In this document: in pieces, positions 41,683 through 50,606 of the stretch | Numbering within the stretch: the first letter of the stretch is position 1 | How the letters are laid out: every line of letters starts with the position of its first letter | Assembly (NCBI RefSeq): GCF_040371945.1 | Contig: NZ_BAABWS010000003.1 | Span: forward strand, 178,953-242,952 | Reading direction: 5' to 3' | Length of the DNA: 64,000 bases | Source: Litorivita sp040371945 | GTDB taxonomy: Bacteria > Pseudomonadota > Alphaproteobacteria > Rhodobacterales > Rhodobacteraceae | Program-made: the position numbers and the translations under genes | The notes under the pieces: model-generated | Database searches by the model: none | What the model was told of the DNA's origin: nothing | Seen by the model: only the letters and a program-made list of their open reading frames with translations

Positions 41683-43656
41683 TTGGCTCAGTCGCTCGAA
41701 GCGGCCGGTGGACTGACGTCCATACCGGCTTTGTTGCACCGTAACGCCACCGAGATCGGTGACAGGGACGCATATCGCGAAAAAGAATTCGGTATCTGGC
41801 AAACTTGGACATGGGCCGAGACTGCCGAAGAGGTAGAGGCCCTGGCCCTCGGCCTGCTGAATTTGGGAGTGGTCAAGGGCGATTTCGTCGCCATCATCGG
41901 CACCAACCGCCCACAGCTTTATTGGTCAATGGTCGCCGCGCAATCGGTCGGCGCGATCCCTGTGCCGGTCTATCAAGACAGCGCCGCCGAAGAGATGGCC
42001 TATGTGTTGGACCATTGCGGCGCGCGCTTTGTGATCGTCGAGGACCAAGAGCAGGTCGACAAGGTGCTCGAAGTGCAAGACCAATTGCACCAGTTCGAGC
42101 ATATGATCTATCTCGATCCGCGCGGTTTGCGCAAATACGACCATCACCGCCTGCATCAATTCAGCCATGTGCAAGAGCAAGGCCGCGCCGCGCGCGACGA
42201 ATTCGGCGCCGATCTGGCCGAACGCCGCGCCGCATTGGATTACGACAGCACCTGCGTGATGCTCTATACTTCGGGCACAACGGGCCGCCCCAAAGGCGTG
42301 GTTCTGTCCAACCGCAATATCGTCGAGACCTCGAAAAATTCGTCCGAATTCGACGATCTGAGCGCGGGCGAGAATGTGTTGGCCTATCTGCCGATGGCAT
42401 GGGTGGGCGATTTCATCTTCTCGCTGGGCCAAGCCTATTGGACCGGATTTTGCGTCAACTGCGCCGAAAGCGCCGAAACCATGATGGTCGATCTGCGCGA
42501 AATCGGGCCGACCTATTATTTCGCCCCGCCGCGGGTTTTCGAAGAGCAGCTGACCACCGTGATGATCCGGATGGAAGATGCATCGCGGATGAAGAAATGG
42601 ATGTTCGACAAGGCGATGGCCCATGCCCGCAAGGTCGGCCCTGCGATCCTTGATGGCAAATCCGTCAGCTTTATCGACCGTATCAAATATCTGCTCGGCG
42701 ATCTGTTCATCTACGGCCCGCTCAAAAACACCCTCGGGCTGAGCCGCGTGCGCGTCGGCTATACGGCGGGCGAGGCGATCGGACCGGAGATTTTCGCTTT
42801 CTACCGCTCGCTGGGGATCAACCTCAAACAGCTCTACGGCCAGACCGAAGCCGGCGTGTTCATCACCCAGCAACCCGATGGCGAAGTGCGTGACGATACC
42901 GTCGGCGTGCCCTCGCCCGGTGTCGAGGTGCGCATCGGCGACAGCGGCGAGGTTTTCTACCGCAGCCCTGGCACCTTTGTGGAATACTACAAAAACCCCG
43001 AAAGCACCGCCTCGACCAAAGACGCCGAAGGCTGGGTCGCGACGGGGGATGCGGGATTTTTCGAGCCGGACACCGGCCATCTGCGCATCATCGACCGCGC
43101 CAAGGATGTCGGCAAATTGGCCAGCGGCGCGCTTTTCGCGCCCAAATATGTCGAGAACAAACTCAAGTTCTACCCCAACATCCTAGAGGCCGTGGTCTTC
43201 GGCAACGACCGTGACACCTGCACCGCCTTTATCAACATCGATCTGGCGGCGGTGGGCAATTGGGCCGAGCGCAACAATATCGCCTACTCCTCCTATCAAG
43301 AACTGGCAGGCCATCCGCAAGTGCTTGAAACCGTGCAAAAACACGTCGAGGAGGTGAACCGTTCGGTGGCCGAGGACCCGATGCTTTCGGGCTGTCAGGT
43401 CACGCGGTTCTTGATCTTGCACAAGGAACTGGACGCCGATGACGGCGAAATGACCCGCACCCGCAAGGTGCGCCGCCGGATCATCGAAGAGAAATACGCC
43501 GATCTCATCACCGCGCTTTATGACGGCTCGCCCGAGATTTTCACCAAAACCGAAGTGACCTACGAAGACGGCCGCAAAGGCGCGATCAGCGCGACCTTGC
43601 AGTTGCGCGATGCGGCGACCGTGCCGGTCAATCCGCAGAAGGTCGCGGCGCAATGA
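41683..43656 (+). CDS. AMP-forming acyl-CoA synthetase (long-chain type)
   Basis: A 657-residue adenylate-forming ligase that activates a carboxylic acid with ATP and CoA. All motifs are intact: the P-loop LYTSGTTGRPKGV, the YGQTEAG motif, the TGDAGFFEPDTGHLRIIDRAKD hinge region (TGD and R-x-K), and the C-terminal GALFAPKYVENKL. It resembles FadD15-type long synthetases. The start is TTG 41683, six bases after GGAGGA; no ATG fits. It is the first gene of an operon with a complete ABC importer, so it probably acts on the imported acid. Confidence 0.92.
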   Translation: MAQSLEAAGGLTSIPALLHRNATEIGDRDAYREKEFGIWQTWTWAETAEEVEALALGLLNLGVVKGDFVAIIGTNRPQLYWSMVAAQSVGAIPVPVYQDSAAEEMAYVLDHCGARFVIVEDQEQVDKVLEVQDQLHQFEHMIYLDPRGLRKYDHHRLHQFSHVQEQGRAARDEFGADLAERRAALDYDSTCVMLYTSGTTGRPKGVVLSNRNIVETSKNSSEFDDLSAGENVLAYLPMAWVGDFIFSLGQAYWTGFCVNCAESAETMMVDLREIGPTYYFAPPRVFEEQLTTVMIRMEDASRMKKWMFDKAMAHARKVGPAILDGKSVSFIDRIKYLLGDLFIYGPLKNTLGLSRVRVGYTAGEAIGPEIFAFYRSLGINLKQLYGQTEAGVFITQQPDGEVRDDTVGVPSPGVEVRIGDSGEVFYRSPGTFVEYYKNPESTASTKDAEGWVATGDAGFFEPDTGHLRIIDRAKDVGKLASGALFAPKYVENKLKFYPNILEAVVFGNDRDTCTAFINIDLAAVGNWAERNNIAYSSYQELAGHPQVLETVQKHVEEVNRSVAEDPMLSGCQVTRFLILHKELDADDGEMTRTRKVRRRIIEEKYADLITALYDGSPEIFTKTEVTYEDGRKGAISATLQLRDAATVPVNPQKVAAQ

Positions 43657-44501
43657 GTGCCGCACAACAGGGGAGCAGCCCGATGACAGAGCAGGTCGAC
43701 GGATACACCACAGCAGACGGTCGCAAGATCGGCGCGGTGATGATGGAGATGCGCAATATCACCCTGCGCTTTGGCGGCGTTGTGGCGATCAAGGACATCA
43801 GCTTTGACATCCGCGAGGGCGAAATCCGCGCCATCATCGGCCCGAACGGCGCCGGTAAATCGTCGATGCTCAACGTCATTTCCGGCTTTTATAACCCGCA
43901 AGAGGGCGAAGTGTGGTTCCACGGGGCCAAACGTCCGCCGATGCGCCCCTTCCAGGTGGCCCGCCAAGGCATCGCGCGCACCTTTCAAAACATCGCCCTG
44001 TTCGAGGGCATGACCGTTTTGGACAACGTCATGACCGGACGTCTCAACGAGATGAAAACCGGCATGCTGGCGCAAGCGATCTGGAAGGGCAAAGCCGAGC
44101 GCGAAGAGAGCGAGCACCGCGAAGTGGTCGAGAAGATCATCGATTTCCTCGAAATCCAAGCGATCCGCAAAACGCCGGTGTCGCGCTTGCCTTACGGTCT
44201 CAAGAAGCGGGTCGAATTGGCGCGCGCCTTGGCCGCCGAGCCGAAACTCTTGCTGCTCGACGAGCCGATGGCGGGGATGAACGTCGAGGAAAAAGAGGAC
44301 ATGAGCCGCTTTATTCTCGATGTGAACGACGAATTCGGCACCACAATCGCGCTGATCGAACACGATATGGGCGTGGTGATGGACATCTCCGACCGCGTGG
44401 TCGTGATGGATTACGGCAAGAAAATCGGGGACGGAACACCCGATGAAGTGCGCAACAACCAAGAAGTGATCGACGCCTATCTTGGCGTGGCGCACGACTA
44501 A
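43653..44501 (+). CDS. Branched-chain-type ABC importer ATPase (LivG-like)
   Basis: A 282-residue ATPase. Walker A is GPNGAGKSS, the signature region LPYGLKKRVELARALAAEP (the divergent form usual in LivG proteins), Walker B KLLLLDEPMAG and the switch ALIEHDMGVV. The LivG C-terminal extension ending DAYLGVAHD is present. It overlaps the synthetase gene by 4 bases; an ATG at 43683 with AGGGGAG upstream is a possible alternative start. It is one of two ATPases of this importer, with the LivF-like protein at 48339. Confidence 0.94.
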   Translation: MSAAQQGSSPMTEQVDGYTTADGRKIGAVMMEMRNITLRFGGVVAIKDISFDIREGEIRAIIGPNGAGKSSMLNVISGFYNPQEGEVWFHGAKRPPMRPFQVARQGIARTFQNIALFEGMTVLDNVMTGRLNEMKTGMLAQAIWKGKAEREESEHREVVEKIIDFLEIQAIRKTPVSRLPYGLKKRVELARALAAEPKLLLLDEPMAGMNVEEKEDMSRFILDVNDEFGTTIALIEHDMGVVMDISDRVVVMDYGKKIGDGTPDEVRNNQEVIDAYLGVAHD

Positions 44502-44514
44502 AGGGGACAGGGAT

Positions 44515-45516
44515 ATGCCAGTAGGATTACTCAATTTCGCCGAAGTCGCGCTCAACGGTCTGATGGCCGGTGTGCTTTACGCCCTTGTCGCGCTCGGCTT
44601 CGTGCTGATCTATAAAGCGTCGGGAATTTTCAACTATGCCCAAGGGGTTATGGCGCTTTTCGCGGCGCTGACCTTGGTCGGGATCATGGAAGGGCAGGTG
44701 CCCTTTAGCCATCTGATCAATGCGCTGTTCGGCACCGAGGTGCACCATTTCGGATGGCATCTTCCGGCGCTCGCCTCGATCGTGTTGACCATGGCGGTGA
44801 TGGTGGTTCTGGCGTGGCTGGTGCAGCGTTTCGTGTTTCGCCATCTGGTCGGGCAAGAGCCGATCATCTTGTTCATGGCGACCATCGGTCTGGCCTATTT
44901 CATGGAAGGCTTTGGCGATTTGATGTGGGGCTCCGACATCAAAAAGCTCGATGTCGGTTTGCCGCAAGGCGGCTCGTTCTTCATCGAAGACCTGACGGCC
45001 ACATGGGCCGCAGAGGGCGCGACATATTACGGCATGTATATCGACAATCTTGATATGGTGGCCACGGTTGTGGCGGCTTTGCTGGTGATCGCTTTGGTCG
45101 CCTTTGCCCAATACACCAAACAGGGCCGCGCCATGCGCGCCGTGGCCGATGATCACCAAGCCGCCCTTTCGGTTGGTATCTCGCTGAACTTCATCTGGGT
45201 TCTGGTGTGGTCGCTGGCGGGGTTTGTGGCCTTGGTCGCGGGCATCATGTGGGGCGCCAAATCGGGGGTGCAATTCTCGCTCTCGCTGATCGCGCTCAAG
45301 GCGCTTCCGGTTTTGATGCTGGGCGGCTTTACCTCCATCCCCGGCGCGATTGTCGGAGGTTTGATCATCGGTGTCGGCGAGAAGCTGTTTGAATACGGCT
45401 TTGGTCCGATGCTCGGCGGCGCGACCGAAAACTGGTTTGCCTATGTGCTGGCCCTCATCTTCCTCGTCTTCCGGCCCCAAGGCCTCTTTGGCGAGAAAAT
45501 CATCGAGAGGGTGTAG
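44515..45516 (+). CDS. Branched-chain-type ABC importer permease (LivH-like)
   Basis: A 333-residue inner-membrane permease with about eight helices. Family blocks are ALNGLMAGVLYALVALGFVL and YKASGIFNYAQGVMALFAAL, and the loop that meets the ATPase is in GRAMRAVADDHQAALSVGIS. It ends FRPQGLFGEKIIERV. The ATG at 44515 has GGGGACAGG upstream; the longer frame overlaps the ATPase gene and is not homologous there. The following small gene starts 2 bases after the stop. Confidence 0.94.
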   Translation: MPVGLLNFAEVALNGLMAGVLYALVALGFVLIYKASGIFNYAQGVMALFAALTLVGIMEGQVPFSHLINALFGTEVHHFGWHLPALASIVLTMAVMVVLAWLVQRFVFRHLVGQEPIILFMATIGLAYFMEGFGDLMWGSDIKKLDVGLPQGGSFFIEDLTATWAAEGATYYGMYIDNLDMVATVVAALLVIALVAFAQYTKQGRAMRAVADDHQAALSVGISLNFIWVLVWSLAGFVALVAGIMWGAKSGVQFSLSLIALKALPVLMLGGFTSIPGAIVGGLIIGVGEKLFEYGFGPMLGGATENWFAYVLALIFLVFRPQGLFGEKIIERV

Positions 45517-45518
45517 CG

Positions 45519-45746
45519 ATGAACAAGCTGATTGCCATCACCAATGTCATTGCGTGGTCGGGGTTTTGGGCCTTTGGCTATATCGCCCTGACCGCCGAGG
45601 GGCTGACCGCCAAGCAGGTCAATGTCGCCTTTATCCTCGCAGCGCTCGGATTTCTCAGCGGCATCGTCGCCTACACGAAGCTGAGCCGCGGCCACCGCAT
45701 CAATAACAAAGCGATGGGTTTCACCCATCCACACCACGAAGGGTAG
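45519..45746 (+). CDS. Small membrane protein within the ABC importer operon
   Basis: A 75-residue protein with two predicted transmembrane helices (about 5-25 and 34-54: LIAITNVIAWSGFWAFGYIA and NVAFILAALGFLSGIVAYTK), then a basic, His-rich tail (THPHHEG). It sits 2 bases after the LivH-like gene and 6 before the LivM-like gene, so it is co-translated with the importer. I do not recognise a named family. A structural or assembly partner of the permease pair is the simplest inference. Confidence 0.78.
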   Translation: MNKLIAITNVIAWSGFWAFGYIALTAEGLTAKQVNVAFILAALGFLSGIVAYTKLSRGHRINNKAMGFTHPHHEG

Positions 45747-45752
45747 ATCGAG

Positions 45753-46829
45753 ATGTTTTATCGTGAAGCGGGGGACTACAAGACCTCCTACGCCGCCGAC
45801 AACCAAACCTTTCCGATCAAATTTGATCGCTACCGCTATTATTTCGTGCTGTTTGTCGCGCTTGCGGTGATCCCTTTTGTGATCAACGACTATTGGGCCA
45901 GCGCGGTTTTGCTGCCCTTCTTGATCTATGCTATCGCCGCCATTGGCCTCAATATCCTCGTCGGTTATTGCGGGCAGGTGAGCCTCGGCACCGGCGGCTT
46001 CATGGCGGTTGGCGCCTATGCGTGCTATAAATTGATGACCGCCTTTCCTGATGTCAGCATCTTTTTCCACGTGTTGATTTCCGGTGCGATCACTGCGCTG
46101 GTCGGGGTGCTCTTCGGATTGCCGAGCCTGCGGATCAAAGGGTTCTACCTCGCCGTGGCGACATTGGCGGCGCAGTTCTTCCTTGTCTGGCTCTTCAACC
46201 GCGTGCCGTGGTTCTACAACAATTCCGCCTCCGGCCAGATCAGCGCCCCCGAGCGCACGGTCTTTGGCGTGCCGGTCACCGGCGCCAATACCGAAAGCTG
46301 GGCGACCTATCTGTTCTGCCTCGTCTTCGTGATCCTGTCGGCCGTGATCGCGCGCAACCTGACGCGCGGTTCGGTCGGACGCAAATGGATGGCGATCCGC
46401 GATATGGACATCGCCGCCGAGATCATCGGCGTGGACCCGCTGCGCGCGAAGCTGACGGCCTTTGCGGTGTCGAGCTTTTTCGTCGGCCTGTCGGGCGCTT
46501 TGTTCTTTAGCGTCTATCTGGGCGCGGTCGAAGTGGGCGAGGTCTTCGGGATCAACAAATCCTTCCTCGTCTTGTTCATGATCATCATCGGCGGGCTTGG
46601 CTCGATCTTCGGCAGCTTCGCCGGCGCGGCCTTCCTTGTGCTCTTGCCGGTGCTGCTCAAGAACGTTCTGGTCGGCACGCTTGGATGGCCGACCGATCTG
46701 GCGGCGCACCTTGAATTCATGATCGTCGGCGCGTTGATCATCGTGTTCTTGATCGCCGAGCCGCACGGATTGGCACAGCTTTGGCGCGTGACCAAAGAGA
46801 AATTACGGCTTTGGCCCTTCCCGCACTAA
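45753..46829 (+). CDS. Branched-chain-type ABC importer permease (LivM-like)
   Basis: A 358-residue inner-membrane permease with about nine helices. Typical LivM blocks: AIGLNILVGYCGQVSLGTGG near residue 70, PSLRIKGFYLAVATLAAQFF, and the coupling loop WMAIRDMDIAAEIIGVDPLR followed by LTAFAVSSFFVGLSGALF. The N-terminal about 25 residues are soluble. It pairs with the LivH-like permease to form the translocation path. Confidence 0.94.
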   Translation: MFYREAGDYKTSYAADNQTFPIKFDRYRYYFVLFVALAVIPFVINDYWASAVLLPFLIYAIAAIGLNILVGYCGQVSLGTGGFMAVGAYACYKLMTAFPDVSIFFHVLISGAITALVGVLFGLPSLRIKGFYLAVATLAAQFFLVWLFNRVPWFYNNSASGQISAPERTVFGVPVTGANTESWATYLFCLVFVILSAVIARNLTRGSVGRKWMAIRDMDIAAEIIGVDPLRAKLTAFAVSSFFVGLSGALFFSVYLGAVEVGEVFGINKSFLVLFMIIIGGLGSIFGSFAGAAFLVLLPVLLKNVLVGTLGWPTDLAAHLEFMIVGALIIVFLIAEPHGLAQLWRVTKEKLRLWPFPH

Positions 46830-46955
46830 TCGGGACGGGTTCAATCGAAAGGGGCCTGTCCGCAATTGCGCGGGCAGATCCGGAGGAGAAGAGACCGGCG
46901 ACAAATAACTCCGGCTCTACCACCCACATCGGACCAACCATGGGAGGAAAAACCG

Positions 46956-48239
46956 ATGAAGAAGACACTCGTATCCGCGGCGCTTGCCGTAACGATGCTT
47001 GCCGGACCGGCAATGGCCGAGCTGACCTTTACGGCGCTCAGCTATCGCACCGGACCATATGCGGCAAACGGCATTCCCTTTGCTGACGGCTATATCGACT
47101 ACATCAACCTGATGAACGAGCGCGATGGCGGTATCGGCGGCGAGAAAGCCAACCTGATCGAATGCGAAACGGGCTATAACACCGAAAAAGGTGTGGAATG
47201 CTACGAGAGCACCAAAGGCTCGGGCGCATTGATCTATCAACCGCTGTCCACCGGCATCACCTATCAGCTGATCCCCAAAGCCACCGCCGACAATATCCCC
47301 GTCCACTCGATGGGTTACGGGCGCACCTCGGCTAAGAACGGGTCGGTTTTCAACTGGATCTTCAACTATCCGGCCAACTATTGGGACGGTGCCTCGATCG
47401 CGGTCAAACACGTGCTTGACCAAGAAGGCGGCGACCTGAAGGGCAAGAAAATCGCTCTGGTCTACCACAACTCCGCTTACGGCAAAGAGCCGATCCGCAC
47501 GCTTGAGGAGCTGTCGAAAAAGCACGGCTACGAGCTGACCCTTTTGCCCGTTGACCACCCCGGCCAAGAGCAAAAATCGCAGTGGCTGCAAATCCGCCGC
47601 GAGCGTCCTGATTATGTCCTGATGTGGGGCTGGGGCGTGATGAACCAAGTGGCGATCCAAGAAGCCGCTAACATCCGTTTCCCGATGGATAAATTCATCG
47701 GCATCTGGTGGTCGGGTTCGGAAAACGACGTGTTGCCTGCGGGTGATGCGGCCAATGGCTACAAGGCGCTGACCTTCCACAACCTCGGCGACGACTATCC
47801 GATCTACGCGGATATCAAAAAGCACCTGATTGAAACCGGTAAAGCCTCCGGCGCGGGTGATATGCTCGGCACCGCGCTTTATAACCGCGGTCTCTATGCG
47901 GGTATGCTCGCGGTTGAAGCGGCCAAAACCGCCCAAGCGATCCACGGCACGGCCAATATCACACCGGCGCAAATGCGCGACGGTATGGAAGCATTGGAAA
48001 TGACCGAAGCCAAAATGGCCGCTCTGGGCATGCCGAACTTTGGCCCCGAGTTCAAAGTCTCGTGTGAAAACCACGGCGGCAACGGCTTTGGTGCCGTGGC
48101 GCAATGGGATGCAGGTGCCAAAGAATGGAGCCTGATCACCGAATACTTCCAGTCGGACCAAGAGGTTCTTGCGCCGCTGGTGGCCGAAGATTCCGCTGCA
48201 TTCGCTGCGGAAAACAACATCGAACCCGGTTGTAAGTAA
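46956..48239 (+). CDS. Periplasmic substrate-binding protein of the ABC importer (Liv family)
   Basis: A 427-residue type I periplasmic-binding-fold protein. The signal peptide is MKKTLVSAALAVTMLAGPAMA. The mature protein has the receptor-family fold (GGIGGEKANLIECETGYNTE; KKIALVYHNSAYGKEPIRTL; LYNRGLYAGMLAVEAAKTAQ). Cysteines in IECETGYNTEKGVECYEST and near the end (VSCENHGG, EPGCK) could make two disulphides. GGGAGGA precedes ATG 46956. It is longer than amino-acid-specific LivK and belongs to the group often found beside acyl-CoA ligases, so an aromatic or fatty acid is more likely than leucine; that is inference. Confidence 0.93.
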   Translation: MKKTLVSAALAVTMLAGPAMAELTFTALSYRTGPYAANGIPFADGYIDYINLMNERDGGIGGEKANLIECETGYNTEKGVECYESTKGSGALIYQPLSTGITYQLIPKATADNIPVHSMGYGRTSAKNGSVFNWIFNYPANYWDGASIAVKHVLDQEGGDLKGKKIALVYHNSAYGKEPIRTLEELSKKHGYELTLLPVDHPGQEQKSQWLQIRRERPDYVLMWGWGVMNQVAIQEAANIRFPMDKFIGIWWSGSENDVLPAGDAANGYKALTFHNLGDDYPIYADIKKHLIETGKASGAGDMLGTALYNRGLYAGMLAVEAAKTAQAIHGTANITPAQMRDGMEALEMTEAKMAALGMPNFGPEFKVSCENHGGNGFGAVAQWDAGAKEWSLITEYFQSDQEVLAPLVAEDSAAFAAENNIEPGCK

Positions 48240-48255
48240 GCTTGCGCGTTCGATA

Positions 48256-48285
48256 CTCCGGCCGTGTTGAGGAGCACGGCCGGAG
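48256..48285 (+). promoter_or_regulatory. Intra-operon hairpin between the binding-protein and LivF-like genes
   Basis: Perfect 11-bp inverted repeat CTCCGGCCGTG / CACGGCCGGAG with an 8-base loop and no T-run, 17 bases after the binding-protein stop. It is too far from the next start to be a ribosome-binding-site block. Such hairpins stabilise upstream mRNA 3' ends, here that of the most abundant component. Confidence 0.75.
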
Positions 48286-48338
48286 GACACCGACCGGCAC
48301 GAGATGTGCCATCAGATTTGACAAAGGAAGTGCCCGCG

Positions 48339-49163
48339 ATGCTGGATGCCGCCCCCACCAAAGAGACCCTGCTTGAGGTCAACAATATCGAGGTGATCTA
48401 CAACCACGTGATCCTTGTGCTTAAAGGTGTCTCGCTCAAGGTCCCCAAAGGCGGGATCACCGCCCTGCTTGGCGGCAATGGCGCAGGCAAAACCACAACG
48501 CTCAAGGCGATCTCGAACCTGCTGCACTCCGAGCGCGGCGAGGTCACCAAAGGCCAGATTTCCTATCGCGGTGAGCGGGTCCAAGGGCTCGATCCTGCTT
48601 CCCTCGTGCAAAAGGGCGTCATTCAGGTGATGGAAGGCCGTCACTGTTTTGAACACCTCACGGTCGAGGAAAACCTGTTGACCGGAAGCTATACGCGCCG
48701 CGCCTCCAAGGCGGAGATCGCCGCAGAGCTTGAAAAGGTCTATGCCTATTTCCCGCGCCTCAAAGAGCGCCGCAAAAGCCAAGCGGGCTATACCTCGGGG
48801 GGCGAGCAACAGATGGTCGCGATTGGCCGCGCCCTGATGTCGCGCCCCGAAACCATCTTGCTCGACGAGCCGTCGATGGGCCTCGCCCCGCAGCTTGTCG
48901 AAGAGATTTTCGGCATCGTCAAAGACCTCAACGAGAAAGAAGGCGCGACCTTCCTTCTGGCCGAGCAAAACACCAATGTCGCCCTGCGCTATGCGCATTA
49001 CGGCTACATCTTGGAATCGGGCCGCGTTGTGATGGACGGGCCTGCCGCCGATCTGCGCGAGAACCCCGACGTGAAGGAATTCTACCTCGGCATGTCCGAC
49101 GAGGGCCGCAAGAGCTTCCGCGATGTGCGCTCATACCGTCGCCGCAAACGTTGGCTGAGCTAA
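48339..49163 (+). CDS. Branched-chain-type ABC importer ATPase (LivF-like)
   Basis: A 274-residue ATPase. Walker A GGNGAGKTTTLKAIS, signature YTSGGEQQMVAIGRALMSRP, Walker B ILLDEPSMGLAP and switch LLAEQNTNVA. The N-terminus LLEVNNIEVIYNHVILVLKG is typical for the family; a C-terminal basic extension (SYRRRKRWLS) is longer than in E. coli LivF. AAAGGAAG precedes ATG 48339. It completes the five-component importer. Confidence 0.94.
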   Translation: MLDAAPTKETLLEVNNIEVIYNHVILVLKGVSLKVPKGGITALLGGNGAGKTTTLKAISNLLHSERGEVTKGQISYRGERVQGLDPASLVQKGVIQVMEGRHCFEHLTVEENLLTGSYTRRASKAEIAAELEKVYAYFPRLKERRKSQAGYTSGGEQQMVAIGRALMSRPETILLDEPSMGLAPQLVEEIFGIVKDLNEKEGATFLLAEQNTNVALRYAHYGYILESGRVVMDGPAADLRENPDVKEFYLGMSDEGRKSFRDVRSYRRRKRWLS

Positions 49164-49237
49164 GCCTCGCGCCTGTCGCTTCTGTTTGGAAAATGACCAT
49201 TTCGCGCCCTATGCGCCGCATCTGAAGGAACCTGTCG

Positions 49238-50458
49238 ATGTCCGGACATTTCGACACGCTCGAAACCCGTAGCCATGAGGCCCGCGCTGCTGATCTGACC
49301 AAAGCCTTGCCCGCACAAATCGCACGCGCGCAGGTATTGGCCGGTTATGCGGGGGCGCTGGACGGTTTGGATGCGTCCAAAATCACCTCTGCCGCCGATC
49401 TGGCCGCGCTTCCGGTTTTGCGCAAATCTGATCTGGGCAAGGCACAGGCCGCCTCCGCCCCCTTCGGCGGCTTGACCACGCTGGCCCCGTCGGGGTTTGC
49501 GCATATTTTCCAAAGCCCTGGACCGATCTATGAACCTGGCGGGATCGGCCATGACTGGTGGCGTATGGGCCGCGCCTTGGCGGCGGCGGGTATCGGGCAG
49601 GGCGATATCATTCAGAACTGCTTTGGCTATCATCTGACCCCTGCGGGCATGATTTTCGAGAGCGGCGCACGCGCGGTCGGAGCGGCGGTTTTGCCCGCTG
49701 GCACCGGCCAGACAGAACTTCAGGCCCGCGCAGCCCATGACATCGGCGCGACCGCCTATGCGGGCACGCCCGATTATCTCAAGGTGATCTTGGACAAGGC
49801 CGAAGAGATGGGCCTCAAGCTCAAGATCACCAAGGCCGCCGTCGGCGGCGGCGCGCTCTTCCCGTCCTTGCGCGCCGAATATGCCGAGCGCGGTATCGCC
49901 TGCCTGCAAAGCTATGCCACGGCGGATCTTGGCAATATCGCCTACGAAAGCCCCGCGATGGAGGGGATGATCGTCGATGAGGGCGTCATCGTCGAAATCG
50001 TCACCCCCGGCACCGGCAACCCCGTTCCCGAGGGCGAGGTGGGCGAAGTGGTGGTGACCACTCTCAACCCCGATTACCCGCTGATCCGTTTTGCCACGGG
50101 CGATCTGTCGGCGGTTCTGGCGGGGCAAAGCCCCTGCGGGCGCACCAATATGCGCATCAAGGGCTGGATGGGGCGGGCCGATCAGACGACCAAAATCAAA
50201 GGCATGTTCGTGCGCCCCGAGCAGGTCGCACAATTGGTCGCGCGCCACGACGAGATCATCAAAGCCCGCGTGATCGCGGCGCGGGCGGGCGAGATGGACA
50301 CGATGACCGTGCAAATCGAAGCGCAGGGCGGCGATGCGGCTGCTTTTGCCGCCAGCGTTGCAGATGTGCTCAAACTCAAGGGCACAGTGGAAATCGTTGC
50401 GCCGGGCAGCCTGCCCAAAGACGGCCTCGTGATCGAGGATCAACGCAGCTACGATTGA
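49238..50458 (+). CDS. PaaK-like (phenylacetate-CoA-ligase family) protein with a degenerate P-loop
   Basis: A 406-residue protein that resembles phenylacetate-CoA ligases over its length: LRKSDLGKAQAASAPFGGL, DIIQNCFGYHLTPAGMIFES, ARAVGAAVLPAGTGQTELQA, LIRFATGDLS and WMGRADQTTKIKGMFVRPEQ. The glycine-rich ATP loop, SSGTTG in PaaK, reads FQSPGPIYEPGG here. The adenylate-binding YGxSE-type motif is replaced by QSYATADLG. The C-terminal motifs (TGD, R-x2-D, K-x-KG) remain. It may be a ligase with an altered nucleotide site or may have another role. It lies at the end of the ABC importer operon, 75 bases after the LivF-like gene, before a terminator. Confidence 0.82.
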   Translation: MSGHFDTLETRSHEARAADLTKALPAQIARAQVLAGYAGALDGLDASKITSAADLAALPVLRKSDLGKAQAASAPFGGLTTLAPSGFAHIFQSPGPIYEPGGIGHDWWRMGRALAAAGIGQGDIIQNCFGYHLTPAGMIFESGARAVGAAVLPAGTGQTELQARAAHDIGATAYAGTPDYLKVILDKAEEMGLKLKITKAAVGGGALFPSLRAEYAERGIACLQSYATADLGNIAYESPAMEGMIVDEGVIVEIVTPGTGNPVPEGEVGEVVVTTLNPDYPLIRFATGDLSAVLAGQSPCGRTNMRIKGWMGRADQTTKIKGMFVRPEQVAQLVARHDEIIKARVIAARAGEMDTMTVQIEAQGGDAAAFAASVADVLKLKGTVEIVAPGSLPKDGLVIEDQRSYD

Positions 50459-50492
50459 TCCCTCTTTGTACAGCCTGTTCAAACACCCTAAG

Positions 50493-50518
50493 GCCCGCCG
50501 GTTTTTGGCGGGCTTTTT
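50493..50518 (+). terminator. Terminator of the acyl-CoA synthetase/ABC importer operon
   Basis: 7-bp stem GCCCGCC (50493-50499) / GGCGGGC (50507-50513), followed by TTTTT at 50514-50518. It is 34 bases after the PaaK-like stop. Confidence 0.9.
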
Positions 50519-50550
50519 GTTGCATCATTGCCACCGGTTTGACCCTCAAC

Positions 50551-50582
50551 GAAAAAAGCCGCCTCCCGAAGGAAGCGGCTTT
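50551..50582 (-). terminator. Terminator of rpmJ (minus strand)
   Basis: Reading leftward, GCCGC and flanking bases pair across a TTCG-type loop with GCGGC, followed by six T residues (the AAAAAA run at 50552-50557 on the plus strand). It lies about 25 bases after the rpmJ stop. Confidence 0.8.
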
Positions 50583-50606
50583 AAATCATTTTGTGCTGCC
50601 AGCAGC

